A DNA stretch of 10,222 nt from Melioribacteraceae bacterium (GTDB lineage: Bacteria; Bacteroidota; Ignavibacteria; Ignavibacteriales; Melioribacteraceae). Under the pieces are notes generated by a model. It was not told the DNA's origin. It ran no database searches and saw only the letters and a program-made list of their open reading frames with translations. The DNA lies in assembly GCA_015486905.1 (NCBI GenBank), contig WFQV01000382.1, positions 1 through 10,222 of the forward strand, in the 5' to 3' direction. This document shows, piece by piece, positions 6,124 to 10,222 of this stretch (the stretch's first letter is position 1; the number at the start of each line of letters is the position of its first letter). A program made the position numbers and the translations under genes.

Positions 6124-6996
6124 ATGGAGAATATTGTGCGTGATAATCTCATTAAATTTATAATTAAAATTTCAAACAAAAGCAATGCATTCGATTTGTT
6201 GGAAGAGTTTATAAGAGAAATTGATAAAGATATGTTAAAAGAAAATTTAATTGAATGCGGAATAATGCCTGAAATGTTTTCACACGATAGTTCTAATGAA
6301 AAATTATGGGCAAAATACTCCGATATAATATTATCTCACGCACTTAATTATTTAAATATTAATTCAAAAGTACTGGCAGCGCGTGGAAATTCTGCAGATG
6401 TTTATGGTGAAACTGAAGAATACTCTCTGGTAGCAGACGCAAAAACATTTCGGTTATCTCGCACAGCAAAAAATCAAAAAGATTTTAAAGTGAATGCCTT
6501 AGACAGTTGGAGACAAAACAACAATTTTTCTCTTCTTGTGTCCCCACTTATTCAATATCCATCCCGTAAGAGCCAGATATATCGACAAGCTATTGAAAAA
6601 AATGTGACTCTTCTTTCATATACTCATTTATATTTTTTATTGGAGCATCACAATGATCAAAACCTAAAACCTCTATTCGAAATTGGCAATGAATTGAATG
6701 AATCATTGAATGATAATGAAAAAGAAAAAGCAAGTAATTATTGGAATAATATTGATAAAACTGTTTGTGATATTTTAAACAGAGACGAAAAAGATTTAGA
6801 TTATTTTAAGCAACTTGAAATAGAAAAAACAGTCGAGATTGGCAATGAAGGAATAAGGTACTGGGAAAACAAAATTAATGAAATACGAAATCTTTCAAAG
6901 GAAGAAGCAATTGAACTATTAATAAAATCCGAAAAAATTGAAACAAAAATAAATACAATAAGAAAAAGCCTAACAAGGATTGGAGATAATGAATGA
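6124..6996 (+). CDS. HindIII-family type II restriction endonuclease
   Basis: A 290-aa protein recognisably homologous to HindIII (300 aa), a PD-(D/E)XK homodimer that cuts A^AGCTT. The match is strongest from residue 87 to 127: RGNSADV, then LVADAKTFRLSRTAK and NQKDFKV. HindIII has the same RTAKNQKDFKV run and the DAK triad. By position the catalytic residues are D92, D105 and K107, matching D93, D108 and K110 of HindIII (numbers from memory). Further shared segments are EKLWAKYSDIILSHAL (59-74, HindIII EKLFSKAGDIVL) and QYPSRKSQIYRQ (144-155). The charged helical C-terminus (about 195-290) also corresponds. TAA at 6121-6123 directly precedes ATG 6124, so no longer start exists. No SD is visible. 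The open reading frame is intact and of low GC. AAGCTT specificity is inferred from strong conservation around the active site, not proven. Confidence 0.93.
   Translation: MENIVRDNLIKFIIKISNKSNAFDLLEEFIREIDKDMLKENLIECGIMPEMFSHDSSNEKLWAKYSDIILSHALNYLNINSKVLAARGNSADVYGETEEYSLVADAKTFRLSRTAKNQKDFKVNALDSWRQNNNFSLLVSPLIQYPSRKSQIYRQAIEKNVTLLSYTHLYFLLEHHNDQNLKPLFEIGNELNESLNDNEKEKASNYWNNIDKTVCDILNRDEKDLDYFKQLEIEKTVEIGNEGIRYWENKINEIRNLSKEEAIELLIKSEKIETKINTIRKSLTRIGDNE
6975..6985 (+). promoter_or_regulatory. Ribosome binding site of the methyltransferase gene
   Basis: AAGGA (6975-6979) lies 9 bases before ATG 6989, and GGAG (6982-6985) lies 3 bases before it. Both sit inside the endonuclease gene. They favour ATG 6989 over the in-frame TTG at 6980. 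Confidence 0.6.
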
Positions 6997-7963
6997 TAAA
7001 TATTTAAATAAAATTATTAATGATGATTGTTCTAATCATTTGGCTAATCTTGATGATGAAAGCATTGACTTGTTTCTATCTGATATTCCCTACGGAATTA
7101 ATTTAGATGACTGGGATGTTTTGCACAATAATACTAATTCCGCATTACTTGGTCACTCTCCGGCTCAGATTGGTAAGTCCGCATTTAAAAGACGTGGTAA
7201 ACCAATTAATGGCTGGGCAAAGTCAGATAGAAATATAGGTTTGGAATATCAGAACTGGTGTGAATCTTGGTCTAAGAAAATTTATCCTAAAATGAAAAAA
7301 GGATCATTTCTATTTGTATTTGGTGCACGAAGAACCATTCATAGAGTTATTAATGCATTTGAAAATACCGGCTTTTTATTAAAAGACGTCCTTGCATGGA
7401 AAAAGAAATCGGCTCATCATAGAGCACAACGAGTTAGCAATATTTTTGAAAATCGCGGACTAACTGACGAAGCAAAAAAATGGGAAGGTTGGCGATTAGG
7501 TAACTTAGCACCTATTTTTGAACCAATTGCTTGGTTTATGAAACCTTACAAAATTGGCAGTACTATCACCGATAATATTCTTGAATACGAAGTCGGGGCT
7601 ATTAATCTTAAAGACTGTCAAATAAACGGTTCTAATCCAACTACCCTATTGGAGTTTTCATTTTCAAAAAATGAAGTTAAAATTCACGAAGCACAAAAAC
7701 CATTAGAGCTTATTAAATTCTTAATCAAATTAACTACCAAGGAAAATCAAATAGTATTGGATCCTTTTATTGGTAGCGGAACTACTGCAGTTGCCGCAAA
7801 ATTATTGAAAAGGAATTTTATTGGTTTTGAGATAAATCATGTTTATTATGAACAAGCAATTAATAGGCTTGATAATTACAAAGATTATGATTATTTATCA
7901 AATAAAGTAGAACCTTCCGGTCAAATGATTCTATTTGATAGGAAAGAGGAGTATAACGAATAA
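6989..7963 (+). CDS. DNA adenine methyltransferase of the HindIII-like R-M system (beta class)
   Basis: A 324-aa DNA methyltransferase of the N4/N6 family (PF01555 type). Motif IV comes first: SDIPYG at 31-36, where DIPY is a permitted form of D(P/I)PY. A long target-recognition region follows (about 40-230, with KRRGKPINGW and HHRAQRVSN). After it come HEAQKP at 233-238, the SAM-binding motif I VLDPFIGSGTTAVAA at 256-270, and FIGFEIN at 277-283. The order IV, target recognition, I defines the beta class. The adjacent HindIII-like nuclease implies N6-adenine methylation of AAGCTT to protect the host. The start overlaps the nuclease gene by 8 bases, so the two form one operon. The gene is as AT-rich as its partner and differs sharply from the flanks. 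Enzyme class is certain. The target sequence is inferred from the partner. Confidence 0.93.
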   Translation: MNDKYLNKIINDDCSNHLANLDDESIDLFLSDIPYGINLDDWDVLHNNTNSALLGHSPAQIGKSAFKRRGKPINGWAKSDRNIGLEYQNWCESWSKKIYPKMKKGSFLFVFGARRTIHRVINAFENTGFLLKDVLAWKKKSAHHRAQRVSNIFENRGLTDEAKKWEGWRLGNLAPIFEPIAWFMKPYKIGSTITDNILEYEVGAINLKDCQINGSNPTTLLEFSFSKNEVKIHEAQKPLELIKFLIKLTTKENQIVLDPFIGSGTTAVAAKLLKRNFIGFEINHVYYEQAINRLDNYKDYDYLSNKVEPSGQMILFDRKEEYNE

Positions 7964-7979
7964 ACAGTTTATGTCACAT

Positions 7980-8061
7980 AATTTCCAATCCCTTTTAAAC
8001 TCAAAACTAACAGGAGCGCCTATGCGCCCCTTCTTTCTACTCCTTCGGAATTTCCAATCCC
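7980..8061 (+). repeat. 13-base direct repeat at the right cassette border
   Basis: AATTTCCAATCCC occurs at 7980-7992 and again at 8049-8061. The second copy lies within the last codons of the protease gene; the first lies 17 bases after the methyltransferase stop. They are 69 bases apart on either side of the terminator. This could be a remnant of duplication when the cassette was acquired, or coincidence. Confidence 0.45.
8013..8038. terminator. Probable bidirectional terminator between convergent operons
   Basis: GGAGCGC (8013-8019), loop CTAT, GCGCCCC (8024-8030), then TTCTTTCT on the plus strand. As plus-strand RNA the stem has one A-C mismatch but a U-rich tail, which suits the methyltransferase transcript. 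As minus-strand RNA the mismatch becomes a G-U pair, giving a continuous 7-bp stem. The tail there, TGTTAGTTTTG, is moderately U-rich and suits the htrA transcript. Confidence 0.6.
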
Positions 8062-9533
8062 ACGTAGCGCGTTGTGCCGTCGCTGTAAATTACTTTTAGC
8101 AAAATAGCAGAACCTTTGCTTTTAGACACAAACGAATCGAAATCGGCAACGGATTTTATCTTTTTCTTATTTACTTCCGCAATCAAAACTCCCGGGGCTA
8201 ATTTTTGGTCGTCCGCTTTGCTAAACTGTTCAACCTTGTCAATCATTACGCCGGATTCAATTTTAAACTTTGCCAGTTCTTCGTCCGTAGCATTTCTTAC
8301 GGTCAATCCCAGACTTTTGTATTCCTTTGTTTCGCTCAGGACATTATTCTCGCCCTGCTTATTGCCATTGTCCTCAGCGATTGCAATTGCTTTCGATTCC
8401 TCACGCGGCAGCAATTTAACAGTACGTTTAATTATTTTTCCGTCTCGGTAAATTGTGAGCACAACTTTATCCCCCGCTCTGTGAGCGGCTACGTAACTTT
8501 GTAGTTCGTTTGGCATATTCACTTCGCGGTCGTTAACTTTTAAAATCACATCGCCGGGTTTAATGTCCTTTTGTGAAGCGGCACTCCCTTTCACAATTCC
8601 TTGAACCATTACGCCTTGCGGCTTTGGCAAACCGATTGCTTCCGCAGTCGAAGCGTCAACCTCGGAAATATTAACGCCTATGTATCCCCTATTGACTTTA
8701 CCGCTGGCAATTAAATCCTTAGCAACGGATTTAGCCAAGTTAATGGGGATAGCAAAGCCGTAGCCGATGTAACTCGACGTAAGACCGTTGGTAGCAATAG
8801 CCGAGTTTATTCCGATTACTTCGCCATTCAGATTAACCAAAGCTCCGCCGCTGTTGCCCGGATTAATTGCGGCATCGGTTTGAATGTAATCCTCCACACC
8901 GTAGCTGTCTTGAATTAAATTTAAATTTCTCCCAACCGCGCTCACAATTCCCGCTGTTACGGTAGATGTTAATGACAACGGATTACCGATTGCCATTACC
9001 CACGTTCCCACTTTGAGTTTGTCGGAATTCCCAAGGTAAGCCACAGAAAGATTGTTAGCATCTATTTTAATAACAGCTAAATCGGTTAGAGGGTCTGTAC
9101 CTATTACTTCAGCTTCAAATTCCCTCTTATCGTAAAGTCCTACGGTAACGGAAATGGCATTCTCCACTACGTGGTTGTTTGTCAAGATGTAACCGTCGGA
9201 AGTTATTATTATTCCGCTGCCCCCGCCCTTCTGTTCGAACGGGATGTTGTCTTTAAACGGAAAGAAAAATTTCAATCCTTTGTGCGGATTTCCTTTCGTC
9301 TTTTGAACAACGGAAATTTTTACAATTGAAGGAGTGACTTTTTCGGCAACTTTTACAAATGCGTCGTTAAAGGATTTTGCTTGCGGACTTAAAGCTGTAA
9401 TCGGTTTTTCTTTTGAACCTATTTCCACTTGGCTATAAGAAGGCCGCACCCAGCCGAAACCGGAAGCTAATGCAATACCGAAGACCACGCCTATTATTAT
9501 TAAGGAAAACGTTCCTATTAAGTTTCTTTTCAT
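8037..9533 (-). CDS. degP: HtrA/DegP-type serine endoprotease with two PDZ domains
   Basis: A 498-aa envelope protease and chaperone that degrades misfolded exported proteins. K2-R3 followed by a hydrophobic stretch (about 5-24) forms a signal peptide or membrane anchor, with a possible signal peptidase site after A23 (ALA). The chymotrypsin-like domain covers about 55-275, with catalytic H121 (TNNHVV), D151 (TDLAVI) and S228 (GNSGG). PDZ1 covers about 283-376 (RGYIGVNIS, PGDVILKVN). A charged linker follows at about 377-402, and PDZ2 covers about 405-496. Length is normal for DegP/DegQ-type members. AAAGAGG (9545-9539) lies 5 bases before ATG 9533. The gene follows recO after 15 bases, so the two are likely co-transcribed. 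DegP, DegQ and other HtrA members cannot be separated from sequence alone. No sigma-E type promoter is visible in the short gap. Confidence 0.95.
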   Translation of the reverse strand: MKRNLIGTFSLIIIGVVFGIALASGFGWVRPSYSQVEIGSKEKPITALSPQAKSFNDAFVKVAEKVTPSIVKISVVQKTKGNPHKGLKFFFPFKDNIPFEQKGGGSGIIITSDGYILTNNHVVENAISVTVGLYDKREFEAEVIGTDPLTDLAVIKIDANNLSVAYLGNSDKLKVGTWVMAIGNPLSLTSTVTAGIVSAVGRNLNLIQDSYGVEDYIQTDAAINPGNSGGALVNLNGEVIGINSAIATNGLTSSYIGYGFAIPINLAKSVAKDLIASGKVNRGYIGVNISEVDASTAEAIGLPKPQGVMVQGIVKGSAASQKDIKPGDVILKVNDREVNMPNELQSYVAAHRAGDKVVLTIYRDGKIIKRTVKLLPREESKAIAIAEDNGNKQGENNVLSETKEYKSLGLTVRNATDEELAKFKIESGVMIDKVEQFSKADDQKLAPGVLIAEVNKKKIKSVADFDSFVSKSKGSAILLKVIYSDGTTRYVGLEIPKE

Positions 9534-9548
9534 TTCAACCTCTTTATT

Positions 9549-10222
9549 TTAATAAAACTTTAATGATTTAATTCCTTTGAATTCAGTGTGTGTGTACATT
9601 AAAAATTTTTCGAAAAAACCAATTAACTTTTTAAGTTGAAAATCCTTGTAATTAATACTGCCTTCCTTCAACTTCAATCCGTTAAACAAATCAAAAAGTT
9701 CTTTTGAAAAAATAAAATCAAGTGAATAACTTTGCAAACATTCGCTGCACAAAACTCCTATTTCAAAATTGTAACCAACTGGCGCTTCTTCAATTTTTCT
9801 GCCGCATTTAGCGCATTCATCAAAAGTTAAATCGTAACCTATTTCCTTCAAAAAGAAAATGAAATATTTTGTAAACAGAAGCAAAGGCCGGCTGTTTTTT
9901 TCATTCATTAAATCCAATATTCTAATTGTCCCGCGGTAAAGTCTTTCGTGTTTTTCTTCCTCCACGCTAAAATGTTCAAGCAATTCAATTACTGCAAGAG
10001 CATATTTGTATTTCTCCAAATTATTTTTAATTTCTGCAAAGTGTTTGATGAGAGAGGCTTGGCTGATTAACTGAACGTCTCTGCTTGGCTTTTCGTAAAA
10101 TACGATTTGAACTACATTTAAATAATCCAATATGTTGCCCGTCTTGGAGCGTGGCGAGCGGGCGCCTTTTTTTATTCCCGTTATTTTCCCTTTGTCATTG
10201 GTGAAAAAAGTTACTATTACAC
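9549..10222 (-). CDS. recO: RecO recombination mediator (5' part beyond right edge)
   Basis: RecO works with RecR, and usually RecF, to load RecA on SSB-coated single-stranded DNA and to anneal strands in recombinational repair. The frame is open to the window edge. Residues read from 10220 give VTFFTNDKGKITGIKKGARS and then LDYLNVVQIVFYE, the conserved RecO OB-fold. The TTG at 10130 is therefore an internal leucine codon, not the start. About 223 residues are visible, and perhaps 20 N-terminal ones are missing from a family norm near 240. A helical domain follows the OB-fold. The zinc finger CAKC...CSEC lies at about 9815-9738, with all four cysteines present. It ends in TAA at 9551-9549, 15 bases before the protease gene. 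Confidence rests on the OB-fold pattern, zinc site and length together. Confidence 0.92.
   Translation of the reverse strand, partial: VIVTFFTNDKGKITGIKKGARSPRSKTGNILDYLNVVQIVFYEKPSRDVQLISQASLIKHFAEIKNNLEKYKYALAVIELLEHFSVEEEKHERLYRGTIRILDLMNEKNSRPLLLFTKYFIFFLKEIGYDLTFDECAKCGRKIEEAPVGYNFEIGVLCSECLQSYSLDFIFSKELFDLFNGLKLKEGSINYKDFQLKKLIGFFEKFLMYTHTEFKGIKSLKFY

Noticed and set aside
6890..6988. Internal promoter for the methyltransferase gene
   Set aside because: TACAAT at 6954-6959 looks like a -10, but the nearest TTGAAA is only 10 bases upstream and nothing sits at 17 bases.
10128..10130. TTG as the recO start
   Set aside because: The frame stays open to the right edge and the upstream residues form the conserved RecO OB-fold strand, so the gene is simply cut by the window.

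Overview
The window reads as part of a bacterial chromosome, about 40-45% GC in its housekeeping genes, interrupted by a much more AT-rich restriction-modification (R-M) cassette. Promoter-like strings resemble the Bacteroidota TTTG / TAnnTTTG type, and the first genes of transcription units lack Shine-Dalgarno (SD) sequences. This fits the FCB (Fibrobacterota-Chlorobiota-Bacteroidota) group, perhaps an Ignavibacteria-like lineage. That placement is inference from style, not from a marker-gene comparison.

Layout. Positions 1-4977 (minus strand) hold a tightly packed operon transcribed right to left: uvrA (excision repair), an AhpD-like carboxymuconolactone-decarboxylase-family protein, an amidohydrolase of the 5'-deoxyadenosine / SAH / MTA deaminase type, and rdgB/HAM1 (inosine/xanthosine triphosphate pyrophosphatase), which runs off the left edge. 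The junctions overlap or nearly touch, so translation is probably coupled. UvrA removes bulky DNA lesions, RdgB removes deaminated purine nucleotides, and the amidohydrolase makes deaminated purine nucleosides from S-adenosylmethionine by-products. Positions 4978-5128 are a divergent promoter region. Positions 5129-5746 (plus strand) encode a YigZ/IMPACT-family protein.

Positions 5747-6123 form a gene-free stretch of 377 bases. It holds a GC hairpin, two adjacent short palindromes and an AT-rich promoter-like segment. Positions 6124-7963 (plus strand) hold a complete two-gene type II R-M system. The endonuclease is recognisably a HindIII homologue, with its catalytic D...DAK residues and the RTAKNQKDFKV run intact. 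The following gene, overlapping by 8 bases, is a beta-class DNA adenine methyltransferase. The predicted target is AAGCTT. The cassette's base composition (about 23-28% GC in sampled stretches against about 45% in the flanks) points to horizontal acquisition.

Positions 8013-8038 hold a hairpin terminator shared by the convergent transcripts. Positions 8037-10222 (minus strand) hold recO, cut by the right edge, followed 15 bases later by an HtrA/DegP-type serine protease with two PDZ domains.

I found no tRNA, rRNA, CRISPR array, transposase or integrase. The R-M cassette is the clear accessory element. Its family is known, so the novelty lies in its host setting, its untranslated leader and its expression arrangement.
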